From Bacteroidaceae bacterium (GTDB lineage Bacteria; Bacteroidota; Bacteroidia; Bacteroidales; Bacteroidaceae), in the NCBI GenBank assembly GCA_016291905.1, contig JAEEZS010000072.1:111657-175656 (forward strand): 64,000 bases of DNA, written 5' to 3'. This document shows, piece by piece, positions 25,519 to 33,618 of this stretch. A program made the position numbers and the translations under genes. Below the pieces are notes generated by a model. That model had not been told where the DNA came from and ran no database searches. It was given only the letters and a program-made list of their open reading frames with translations. Within the stretch, counting starts at the first letter, position 1. Every line of letters starts with the position of its first letter.

Positions 25519-26379
25519 CCTCACCCTCAGCGTCTGCCCTGGGCGGATGATGGTCCGCTGGGTGATTTTGTTCAGTTTGCAGATGTTCTTCACCGACGAC
25601 CCCGAGCGCTTGGCGATGGCCGAGAGCGTGTCGCCCTGCCGCACCTTCACGTAAGCCGCACTACTCTGCACCGCCTTCGTCGCCACCTTGCGCGAGAAGT
25701 CGTACTTGTCGCCCGTGGAACGCCCGTTGGGGAAATCGAACATCAGCGCAGGGTTCAGCGCCGTGCCTAGCAGACGCGTCTCGAAGTGCAGATGGGTGCC
25801 CGTGCTACGTCCCGTGCTGCCGCCCAGCCCGATGGGGTCGCCCGCATGCACCAGCTGGTTTTCGCGCACCAGTGCTGCCGACAAATGGCCGTAGAGCGTC
25901 TCCAACCCGTTCTCGTGCCGGATGATGACGTAGTTTCCATAACCTCGGCGGTTGAACGTGCGTGTGCGCACCTTGCCGTCGAACGCCGCACGGATGGTAT
26001 CGCCGAGCTCCACCTTAATGTCAAGCCCGTAGTGCACACGGCGACGGCGTGGACGGAAGCCGAACACGTCATTGATGCGCGCCGAGGGCGTGGGCATGCA
26101 GTAGCCGCGCAGGTCGATGGTGAGCGAGTCGGGCAGCGGGATGTTATAGCTGAACGTGGCGCCCTGGTTCCACACGCCGCGATAGAGCTCGTTGGCGGGG
26201 TTCTCCGTCAGGGGCAGCGGCCCGTCGAGGTTATAGACAAAGAAATCAAAGCGCTCCACATTGTCCATAGGCATATCGGGCTGCATGGGAGCTGGTAGCG
26301 CATCCTGCGCCCTCACTCCCCCCATGCCTGCCAGCCACACCCCTGCGGCGCAAGCCAAAAGTCGTATATAGTGATGCAT
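25516..26379 (-). CDS. M23 peptidoglycan endopeptidase with C-terminal LysM domain
   Basis: 287 aa from the ATG at 26379; an ATG 16 codons upstream would extend the signal oddly. Signal peptide near residues 1-25. The M23 domain (about 100-220) has intact zinc ligands, HYGLD and HLHFE, with GSTGRSTGTHLHFE as expected of active LytM endopeptidases that cut peptide cross-links. A LysM domain for glycan binding follows (VRQGDTLSAIAKRSGSSVKNICKLNKI, residues 245-287). First gene of the minus-strand run to 19748. Confidence 0.92.
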   Translation of the reverse strand: MHHYIRLLACAAGVWLAGMGGVRAQDALPAPMQPDMPMDNVERFDFFVYNLDGPLPLTENPANELYRGVWNQGATFSYNIPLPDSLTIDLRGYCMPTPSARINDVFGFRPRRRRVHYGLDIKVELGDTIRAAFDGKVRTRTFNRRGYGNYVIIRHENGLETLYGHLSAALVRENQLVHAGDPIGLGGSTGRSTGTHLHFETRLLGTALNPALMFDFPNGRSTGDKYDFSRKVATKAVQSSAAYVKVRQGDTLSAIAKRSGSSVKNICKLNKITQRTIIRPGQTLRVR

Positions 26380-26561
26380 CAAAAGTCTTTTTTCTAAACA
26401 AACGGACAAAATTAAGGCAAATCTCATGAAAAAGCAAATTTTTTAGCATTTTTTGGAAGGTGAGCCCTAATTAACCTCATAAACCGCCCCCCTATTCTAT
26501 ACATAAAAGTTGACTTTCAGGTTGGCAGACGAAGTAAGTTATAGAACTAACTTTGTGCCGC

Positions 26562-27184
26562 CAGAAACTGATTCTATTTCCGCAGAAGCTGATTCTATTT
26601 TGTCAGATGCTTTATCTGCGTCGCCAGATGCTTGGGCTGAGCGCCCAACCCATAGGGCTGCGCTCGTAGTTCTTTGGGCTACGCTCGTAGCGCTAGGGGC
26701 TATGGGAGTTTTCCCCCAGGGTTCATTCCCTTGCTTTTTTTCGTTTTTTCACGAAACACCCCAAACACTTACCTTTTCTCTTGTAAAATGCTGACAATAA
26801 AGAAGAAAAAGTAGGTAAGTGTTTCTCGAACACTTACCTAACACTTACCTGTAGTTACTGCGCCAACCATTCATGGATAATTCGTGGAATTTCGTGTTAA
26901 TTATTTATTTATGAATTCCACCTTTTCAGACATTCAGGTAAGTTGACAGGTAAGTGTCAGGTAGGTGTTAGGTAAGTGTTAGGTAAGTGTTTTGCAAACA
27001 CTTACCTAGCTTAACAGCTTGTATCTTAGTATGTTTTGGTGAAAAAGGTAAGTGTTGGCACTTTTTTCGTAAAACATCTCCCAAAAATGTCCTTGTAGAT
27101 AGAATCGACGTTTTTCCACAAGCCTTGCGGAAAAAGATTTTTGTCAATATCTGGTGTTTTTCAAGAAAAAAGCCGTATATTTGC
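26562..27184 (+). repeat. long dispersed repeat, copy A (promoter-bearing)
   Basis: Aligns with 62284-62712 over nearly its whole length: CAGAAGCT, TTTATCTGCGT, CCAGATGCTTGGGCTGAGCGC, the TTTTTTCACGAAACACC-CAAACACTTACCTTTT block, AACAGCTTGT, TTTTTCCACAAGCCTTGCGG and GTCAATATCTGGTGTTTTTC are shared. This copy has about 170 extra bases of iterons (26836-27000). It ends in TATATTTGC, a Bacteroidetes -7 box, and fills the 884-bp gene-free gap between the M23 gene and the WYL gene. Confidence 0.85.
26813..27055 (+). repeat. array of GGTAAGTGTT iterons in both orientations
   Basis: At least ten copies of AGGTAAGTGTT or its complement AACACTTACCT, several as palindromic pairs (AGGTAAGTGTT-TCTCG-AACACTTACCT at 26814-26839; AGGTAAGTGTT-TTGCA-AACACTTACCT near 26981-27007). 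It lies inside repeat copy A. Confidence 0.8.
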
Positions 27185-27245
27185 AAGCAGAATCGAAAAA
27201 AGTCCCCATGACGAACATTGCGTTCGCTTAACCAGCGTACCTTTG
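27176..27245 (+). promoter_or_regulatory. tandem -7 boxes upstream of the WYL gene
   Basis: TATATTTG at 27176-27183, from the end of the long repeat, and TACCTTTG at 27238-27245, 18 bases before the ATG. Confidence 0.55.
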
Positions 27246-27263
27246 CCGAAAAAAGAAAAGAAT

Positions 27264-28310
27264 ATGCCAACCAACAAGAATGCCTTTCAACGTTATGTGT
27301 ACCTTGATCCGCTGCTGGCGGACCAACATCACTACTACGACATCCACGACCTGACGGAGCACGTGAACCGTTGTCTACGGGCCGAAGAAAAGCCCGAAGT
27401 CGGTGAGCGTATGATCCAAAAAGACATCAAGGACTTGGAGGGCGATCCGTTCTATATTGACATCGCCCGTCCCACTCAAGGACACAAACGTTGCGTCCGT
27501 TATGCCGACCCCACCTTCTCCATATTCAATAAGAAACTCACGGACGACGAGAAGAATCTGCTGAAGGAGCTGCTCAATACCCTGGGACAATTCGAGGGGC
27601 TTGACAGTCTTTCGTGGTTTGACGATTTGAAGAAGCGTCTCAAGCTGGAGAGCAAGCAAACCGATGCCATCATTCAGTTTGAGACAAATCCCAGAACGAC
27701 AGACTCCAATCTGTTGGGAAGTCTTTTCACCGCCATTGCCCACAAGCAAGTCATCCGTATCTACTACCGCAAGTTCGACGAAGTGCGCGAAAAGAGCGTG
27801 GTGCTTCATCCGTATCTGCTCAAGCAGTTCAACACCCGCTGGTATGTGTTTGGCGCAGACGACGGCGACAACTTCCTGCTTCACTTTGCGCTGGATCGAA
27901 TTACCCGCATAGAACCACAGCCGACGGCCATCTATCGCGAATGTGAGCATAGCCTCGTAGATAGGTTTGAAGACATTGTCGGCGTAACCCTAAATCGCAA
28001 CAAGGAAACAGGCGAACCACTCCCCTGCGATGACATCCTTATCTGGGCAAACGAAAGTGAGATAGGTTACATCGAAACCAAGCCCCTGCACGGCTCGCAG
28101 ATACCTGTTGTTGGGGACGAAGAGCAAGCCCTCAGGAAGCGTTATCCGCATCTTAATGCCGGACGTTTCTATCGTCTGGAGTGTATCCCCAACCGAGAGC
28201 TTTTCCAGGCCTTTGCCGCCTATTTTTCTGGCATCGAACTACTGGAACCGCTCTCCATTCGGAAAGAATATGCCGAGATCATTTCAGAAATGAACAAAAA
28301 TTATCTGTGA
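27264..28310 (+). CDS. WYL-domain transcriptional regulator
   Basis: 348 aa from the ATG at 27264; the upstream in-frame extension is only repeat sequence. An N-terminal winged HTH (residues 1-80; VGERMIQKDIKDLE is the recognition region) is followed by a WYL domain (about 150-225: IRIYYRKFD, LHPYLLKQFNTRWYVFGADDG, FALDRI) and a C-terminal WCX-type extension (240-348). WYL regulators bind small ligands or nucleic acid and commonly repress phage-defence operons (BrxR and CapW are known examples). It precedes the methyltransferase-like/kinase gene by 73 bases and is the likely controller of the cluster. Base composition falls from here on. Confidence 0.9.
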   Translation: MPTNKNAFQRYVYLDPLLADQHHYYDIHDLTEHVNRCLRAEEKPEVGERMIQKDIKDLEGDPFYIDIARPTQGHKRCVRYADPTFSIFNKKLTDDEKNLLKELLNTLGQFEGLDSLSWFDDLKKRLKLESKQTDAIIQFETNPRTTDSNLLGSLFTAIAHKQVIRIYYRKFDEVREKSVVLHPYLLKQFNTRWYVFGADDGDNFLLHFALDRITRIEPQPTAIYRECEHSLVDRFEDIVGVTLNRNKETGEPLPCDDILIWANESEIGYIETKPLHGSQIPVVGDEEQALRKRYPHLNAGRFYRLECIPNRELFQAFAAYFSGIELLEPLSIRKEYAEIISEMNKNYL

Positions 28311-28337
28311 ACGAACAAAGAATTCGTTTGAGCCCCT

Positions 28338-28345
28338 TACCTTTG
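28338..28345 (+). promoter_or_regulatory. -7 box for the sensor-kinase gene
   Basis: TACCTTTG, 39 bases before the ATG at 28384; the cluster may therefore be transcribed separately from the WYL gene. Confidence 0.5.
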
Positions 28346-28383
28346 CAATAGAAATAATAGTAGAAATCCCAAAAAGAAAGAAT

Positions 28384-30726
28384 ATGCGTACACAGCAGTA
28401 CAGTCAGGTAGAGGCCATCGTGGCCAAGTACGAAACTCTTGCATCAAATAACGATAAGGTAAGGGCCGTAAAGAAAGAGTGGGAAGAACATTTCGATTTG
28501 TACGTACCTACTGAGTATAATCGTCTTAATTTTGGAGAGCAACTTATCGCACGCATTTACGAGATCCGTGCCGGGAAGAACGTGAACTCGGATGTGAAAA
28601 AGAATTACTCCGCATCCTCATTCTACATCAAGGGCTTGTTGAGTGAGGAAGAAGAGCAATTTCTTGTTGATTATTTCTACGAGTTTGTAGACTACGCTTT
28701 TGAGCATTTTAATACATCCGTAGATTTTTCTTGGACTTATGGTACACCTTATGAGTGGAGTCGTCTCGTACCTCATTTACTAGAAAACAAATCAGGAAAG
28801 TTTTTCATTCCCTATTCTGATCAAGGGAGAGAGTTTGCAGGTTTGAACAATTGCGACCTGACAGTAGGTCATGGATTTGAGGACGCTGCAATCAGGGCAT
28901 TGGCGTGCGGATTGTGTATTCATTCCTACAAGTTCCGTGAAACCGAAGAATCTTCTCTTGCTGATTTTGAGGATGATCAATTCAATGTTGTCATTGCTGA
29001 CATTAGTAGCTCAATAAGCGATATTCAAACACATTTTGGAGGTTTTCTTCGGATTGTCAAAGATGGTGGAGAATTACTTCTTTGTATTTCGAAAGAAGCT
29101 GCCCTGTGCAAGGAAACATCTTCTTTGCGTAGCCAGATTGTGGCAAGCAAAACACTACAGGAGGTTATTCAGTTACCTTCTGGCCATATTCTACTTCACT
29201 GTGTCAAGAAGTCTCACGATTCACTCGTTATGTATGATGCTTCTAATCTGTCAAGAAGGAGCAATGAGAGAATCGTCGATGTAGATGCATTCATTAAAGA
29301 GGTAAAGATGGCGGATCTTCCAGAATGTGAAGATTTTCCTATAGTCCGTCGGTATTCATACGATATGATCAACGAATACATCTGGTTACCTGAGTACTAT
29401 CTTCGCCTTCCTAATACAACAGGAACACCATTGAGTAACATTGTGACAGTTGCAGAAGACATTGTCCTTTCCGACGAGTGTAATCCTTCAGAAAAAGTGG
29501 TTACAGTTAACCACCTTTCAAACGTCTTCACAAAAGGAGCCTTCAAGGTACAGGACTTGGCCAGTGTTAACCTTGATCGCATGAGACGATACTATAGGGT
29601 TGAAGGCTCTGCAGTAATAATGGCTGTTTCAGAACAGAACATCGCCATTGGATATACAACAGATAATTCGTCTTTTCTTGTTCCTCGCAATCTCTATGCC
29701 TTAAAGCCTCAATCGGGAATTGATGTTAAATATCTTGCGAGTATGCTTCTCAGCAACTCCGTCAGAGAGCAGTTAATCAGGCTTGTATTTGGCAAAGGAC
29801 TATCTGCTAAACTTGCATTCCATTGGAGTGACTACATACTGATGGAGATACACTCAGAACAAGAACAACAAAAAATTGTTCAGAACGCCATTTTAAAGGA
29901 CTATGCGGCACAGGAGCACTTTATGGCTCTTCAGGAGAAGGGCTTTAAGCATGCCATTCGTTTGCGTAAGCATGCTTTGTCCCAGAACATCTCTGCTTTT
30001 GATAGTTTATTCCGTTCATTGGAACATTGCATGAGCGAGCATAAGGGTGAACTTAAAGCATCTGAACAGTTGTCGCCTGTGAGTCCGATAACAGTTGCCG
30101 ATGCAATGGGAATTCTCCATTCGAATCTAGAAGTTATCAGCGAACGAGTGAATCATCTGACGGATGACCAGGACTGGGGAGCTTGCGAAGCGATTGAACC
30201 TCAGCAGTTCATTGAGGACTACGAGAAGCATCATACTGGGACAGGATTCCGATATGATCATTTATGGGAAGATTTTCAAATCAATTATTTTGTGGAAGAC
30301 AGGTTTGACAAAAACACAGGAAAATTGATTTTTCACAAAGGCGAGTCAATAAACACCGCTTGGTTCCCAAGGAGAGCTCTTCAACAGGTATTCGATAATA
30401 TCGTATCCAATGCACGAGAGCATGGCTTTTCCGATAAAAGTCGACATGACTATGTTATTCAGACAAGCTGGACAACAGATGGGCTTAATATGCTCATTAA
30501 GATTGCCAACAATGGAGCTGCTCTTCCATTGGACTTAGATACCGATTTAGTGCTGGAATACGGCTATACAACCGCATTGAACCAGCAAGGCCATGCTGGA
30601 ATTGGTGGTGGTGAGATGGCAGAGATCATGCGTAGGTTTGGCGGAGATATCCGTGTTATTTCAACACCGGATAAAAAATTCACCGTTACTTATGTGTTGA
30701 CGATGCCTTTAGCTAGTATTTACTAA
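28384..30726 (+). CDS. degenerate N6-methyltransferase + type I specificity-like domain + histidine kinase
   Basis: 780 aa, soluble. Residues about 75-290 resemble a type I/II N6-adenine methyltransferase fold (FFIPYSDQGREFAGL for the SAM loop, FNVVIADISSS where NPP(F/Y) is expected), so both SAM and catalytic motifs look eroded. Residues about 345-505 resemble an HsdS target-recognition half (TPLSNIVTVAEDI, VIMAVSEQNIAIGYTTDNSSFLVPRNLYAL, YLASMLLSNSVREQL, then a QQKIV helix). Residues 515-590 are helical with a possible phosphoacceptor His (RLRKHALSQ, H530). Residues 655-775 are a HATPase: N box DNIVSNAREHG (N672, N676), NNG, and GHAGIGGG. Inferred role: a DNA-reading sensor kinase. The next gene encodes a receiver protein and starts within 50 bases. 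AT-rich relative to flanks. Confidence 0.8.
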   Translation: MRTQQYSQVEAIVAKYETLASNNDKVRAVKKEWEEHFDLYVPTEYNRLNFGEQLIARIYEIRAGKNVNSDVKKNYSASSFYIKGLLSEEEEQFLVDYFYEFVDYAFEHFNTSVDFSWTYGTPYEWSRLVPHLLENKSGKFFIPYSDQGREFAGLNNCDLTVGHGFEDAAIRALACGLCIHSYKFRETEESSLADFEDDQFNVVIADISSSISDIQTHFGGFLRIVKDGGELLLCISKEAALCKETSSLRSQIVASKTLQEVIQLPSGHILLHCVKKSHDSLVMYDASNLSRRSNERIVDVDAFIKEVKMADLPECEDFPIVRRYSYDMINEYIWLPEYYLRLPNTTGTPLSNIVTVAEDIVLSDECNPSEKVVTVNHLSNVFTKGAFKVQDLASVNLDRMRRYYRVEGSAVIMAVSEQNIAIGYTTDNSSFLVPRNLYALKPQSGIDVKYLASMLLSNSVREQLIRLVFGKGLSAKLAFHWSDYILMEIHSEQEQQKIVQNAILKDYAAQEHFMALQEKGFKHAIRLRKHALSQNISAFDSLFRSLEHCMSEHKGELKASEQLSPVSPITVADAMGILHSNLEVISERVNHLTDDQDWGACEAIEPQQFIEDYEKHHTGTGFRYDHLWEDFQINYFVEDRFDKNTGKLIFHKGESINTAWFPRRALQQVFDNIVSNAREHGFSDKSRHDYVIQTSWTTDGLNMLIKIANNGAALPLDLDTDLVLEYGYTTALNQQGHAGIGGGEMAEIMRRFGGDIRVISTPDKKFTVTYVLTMPLASIY

Positions 30727-30735
30727 TGTTTCATC

Positions 30736-30757
30736 TGAGGCAGATTCGTCTGCCTCA
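30736..30757 (+). promoter_or_regulatory. intercistronic hairpin with TTCG tetraloop
   Basis: TGAGGCAGA-TTCG-TCTGCCTCA: a perfect 9-bp stem with the ultra-stable UUCG loop, 16 bases before the chosen start of the response regulator. There is no T-run, so it is more likely a processing, stability or translational-control element than a terminator. Confidence 0.7.
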
Positions 30758-30773
30758 CAATAACAAAGAACAA

Positions 30774-31844
30774 ATGAACGAGAATTTAATTCAGGTATTG
30801 TGGGTAGAAGATGACCCCCAGATTACGCTTACTTACCCACTTGAAGCTGCTCAATATGGTATTCAATTGGTACCCTTTAGTTGTTGGGAAGAAGCTGAAA
30901 AGGCGCTTTTGTCTGATTTCAAACGTTGGTCAGCAATCGTGTTAGACGCTAAATGTAAATACAAGCATGATAGTCATGACAATGCTGCCGTATTCCTTAC
31001 CCAGGCAATACACGCTATAGATACCATATGTGCTCATAAACACAGAATACTTCCTTGGTTTGTTCTTTCGGGAGGTAGTGAAGATGAATTAAACGATCTT
31101 ATCATTGATAGCCGTGAAGAATGGGACGGAGACTGGAAACTGAAAAAATATTATAGTAAAACTACAGACCGAGACATTCTTTTCCATAGGATACCATATA
31201 AAGCAAGAGTCTCTCCTGAGATGCAGATACGTCTTGTCTACTATCCAGACGTGTTTAAAGCAATTAGGAAGACCAAGTTGGGCGATGATGTTGAAGTATA
31301 TATGGAAGAGCTGTTGTTGCCAATCCATTTAAACAATTATGATGGGAAAGATTACAACGACAAGATGACATTGGTACGGAAATGTATTGAACTGGTTTTT
31401 CAGTCGATGGCACAACATGGTTTTCTTCCTAATAAGAAGCAAGGAGAGCACTTGATTCTGCATGATAAGCTTGTTGGTAAAAACGGCGGTATAAATAACA
31501 CATGGTGTAGTATGATTATTGCCGGACTAGATATAAAGATAGGCGAGAAAGTAATTGTTAAGAGTTCAAAGAGCATTTTGCCAAACGTTTTAAAAGACAG
31601 TTTTCAGAGACTAATAGAAATCTCTTCGGCCTATGAGCATGCTGAAAACAAGGGAGCGAACGAAGAACAACTGAAAAACTCTAGACAAACTTCTGCTTTC
31701 CTGGCTATGATTGACAAAGCACCATACCTACTTCACGGAATGGTAATGGAACTGTGTAATATCATTTTATGGTATGCTGCATATCTTGACGAACATGATG
31801 ACGAAGAAATCAATGCACTTAATTGGGAGGTGTTAAAAGCCTAA
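30774..31844 (+). CDS. response regulator with uncharacterised C-terminal domain
   Basis: 356 aa from the ATG at 30774, directly before the receiver fold; an ATG overlapping the upstream stop (30726) would add 16 residues. Receiver domain 5-135: acidic pocket VEDD (12-14), phosphoacceptor D58 in IVLDAKC, S99 in FVLSGG and K129 in YYSKTTD, so it is phosphorylation-competent. Residues about 150-356 are mostly helical and match no output domain I recognise; no HTH is obvious. Paired with the preceding kinase as a two-component system, it probably talks to the downstream PRTase/DprA pair rather than to DNA (inference). Confidence 0.8.
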   Translation: MNENLIQVLWVEDDPQITLTYPLEAAQYGIQLVPFSCWEEAEKALLSDFKRWSAIVLDAKCKYKHDSHDNAAVFLTQAIHAIDTICAHKHRILPWFVLSGGSEDELNDLIIDSREEWDGDWKLKKYYSKTTDRDILFHRIPYKARVSPEMQIRLVYYPDVFKAIRKTKLGDDVEVYMEELLLPIHLNNYDGKDYNDKMTLVRKCIELVFQSMAQHGFLPNKKQGEHLILHDKLVGKNGGINNTWCSMIIAGLDIKIGEKVIVKSSKSILPNVLKDSFQRLIEISSAYEHAENKGANEEQLKNSRQTSAFLAMIDKAPYLLHGMVMELCNIILWYAAYLDEHDDEEINALNWEVLKA

Positions 31845-31924
31845 CAGACAATTAAATGGCAAAATAAAGTTCTCCTGTTATATTATGCAGAGATAAATAC
31901 CAGAAACAGATATTTTTAATTAGG

Positions 31925-33616
31925 ATGCTCATACTAATTGACCTCGACGGGACACTTATCAATACGGTACATCCAACTTGGAAACCGTATAAGGATGGAG
32001 AAGAGAATTGCATAATAGACAATTATCTTGCCCAGCTTCCTGTTTTTCCTGGTGCCACGGCTTTTCTAAACTCCAGGAAAGCAAAAGGAGATAATATAGT
32101 AGTGATTTCAGACTCCCATTTCCGTTATGTCAATCCTATCTGCAACATGTTTGACGTTGAATGTATTTCGTTAGCAGATAAGCCTAATACGTCCAAATTG
32201 AATCAATTCTTAGAAACTCATCCAAATTACAAACAAGATCTTGACAATGGAGATTGTTTCGTCATAGGTGATACCAGATTGGATATAGAATTTGGACGGC
32301 AAATTGGTGCAATGACAATCTGGTTCTTGCCTTACCAGATTACTGAAGAGATAAAGGATGAGCGTGATGGAATTGGAGATGAAATGCTGAGTAAGAAATA
32401 TGGCCCCACTTTTGCTGCGAAGACTTTTGTCGAGATGGAGAGGATAATAGATGCTCCTTTGTCAAATCTATATTCTATCGAGGCTACGTTTGCTGATTCC
32501 ACTTCATATAGAGCTGTAAGATTTAGCTACAACCATTATGGAGATGGTTCTTATGCGTGTATACGATGTTTAGCTCGCCAGGAGCAAGGCGCATGTGATA
32601 AATACGCTAGAGCAGACAAATATTATAACATGTCGAACCTGCAACGTTCCCAAGAGTTTTTAAGAACTCTTGCAAAAGGCATTTCCAATTACATCAACCA
32701 GCCTTCATTAGTGGCTCAAGGATGGGATTATTTCACCTATCTAACAGATAAATTGTCAACAACTCCGCCTAATAAATTGTGGGAGATATTTGATATGGTT
32801 GAGACAACTATCCCAAAAGTACAATTACTAAAGTGGGCTGAAAATGTACATGGGTCCTTACGTGAACAGAATCTTTATGGCGATAGACAAGTTTTCCTAC
32901 AGAATTATCTATCTGTGGAATGTCCAACTGAAACTACTATTGATATGTTTGGACAAGAACAACAGACGACCTTATCCCTTTCCTGGAAAAACATAATTGT
33001 TCTTGACGATCAATTGACAACGGCAGCAACAGCCTGGCACGTAATTAGGAAACTGAAAGAAAAGGGCGCAAAAAACGTCCTGTTCATTGCAATGTTCCAA
33101 ATGACATTACCCGTTAACAATGGCGTGATTTGCCCACGATGCGGGAGACCCATGTTGATAAAAATCCGTAGAACAGACGGCCACAGATTCTATTCATGCA
33201 CACCGCCAGCATATAAAGGAGACGGTTGCGGATGCATTTTAGATATAGAGGGAAATCCAATAGATGCTAAATTTGTGGAAATCCAGCAAAAATTTAAGTG
33301 GGCGTATGATATATTTAAAACAGGTAGAAGTAACCTGACTGATTTCAAACAACTTGTAGTTAATTCAGAATCCGATATTCAGTTAATCGATAGAATGCAG
33401 TGGTATAGTGATTGTATAACAGATGAAGATATTCTATACTTGCGTGAAATGCTTAAAAAAGGAGAAGAAAAGATATATTCAAATCCTCAGCGGAACAAAT
33501 TCTATGGAGAATTTACTTATTTACATTCAGATTGTTACGATTCAGAGTTAGCATTATTAAAATACTCATTGGAACATCTGGAAGAATTAGACGAATATAT
33601 AATTTCAAAGGAATAA
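31925..33616 (+). CDS. HAD phosphatase - phosphoribosyltransferase - zinc-ribbon protein (ShosT-like toxin candidate)
   Basis: 563 aa. HAD domain 1-190: DLDGT (D6, D8), VISDSH, Lys in ADKPNTSK and VIGDTRLDIEFGRQIG, all four motifs present. A type I PRTase core follows with the PRPP loop VLDDQLTTAATA at about 359-370. A topoisomerase-type zinc ribbon is inserted at 403-437 (CPRC...C...C). The HAD/PRTase architecture next to a DprA-like gene matches the reported ShosTA toxin-antitoxin pair, in which the PRTase protein is the toxin. The zinc ribbon suggests nucleic acid contact. It starts 80 bases after the response regulator, and the next gene begins 2 bases after its stop. Confidence 0.8.
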   Translation: MLILIDLDGTLINTVHPTWKPYKDGEENCIIDNYLAQLPVFPGATAFLNSRKAKGDNIVVISDSHFRYVNPICNMFDVECISLADKPNTSKLNQFLETHPNYKQDLDNGDCFVIGDTRLDIEFGRQIGAMTIWFLPYQITEEIKDERDGIGDEMLSKKYGPTFAAKTFVEMERIIDAPLSNLYSIEATFADSTSYRAVRFSYNHYGDGSYACIRCLARQEQGACDKYARADKYYNMSNLQRSQEFLRTLAKGISNYINQPSLVAQGWDYFTYLTDKLSTTPPNKLWEIFDMVETTIPKVQLLKWAENVHGSLREQNLYGDRQVFLQNYLSVECPTETTIDMFGQEQQTTLSLSWKNIIVLDDQLTTAATAWHVIRKLKEKGAKNVLFIAMFQMTLPVNNGVICPRCGRPMLIKIRRTDGHRFYSCTPPAYKGDGCGCILDIEGNPIDAKFVEIQQKFKWAYDIFKTGRSNLTDFKQLVVNSESDIQLIDRMQWYSDCITDEDILYLREMLKKGEEKIYSNPQRNKFYGEFTYLHSDCYDSELALLKYSLEHLEELDEYIISKE

Positions 33617-33618
33617 TT

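Noticed and set aside
26813..27055. CRISPR-like array
   Set aside because: Units are about 10 bp, irregularly spaced and in both orientations, with no uniform spacers and no cas genes.
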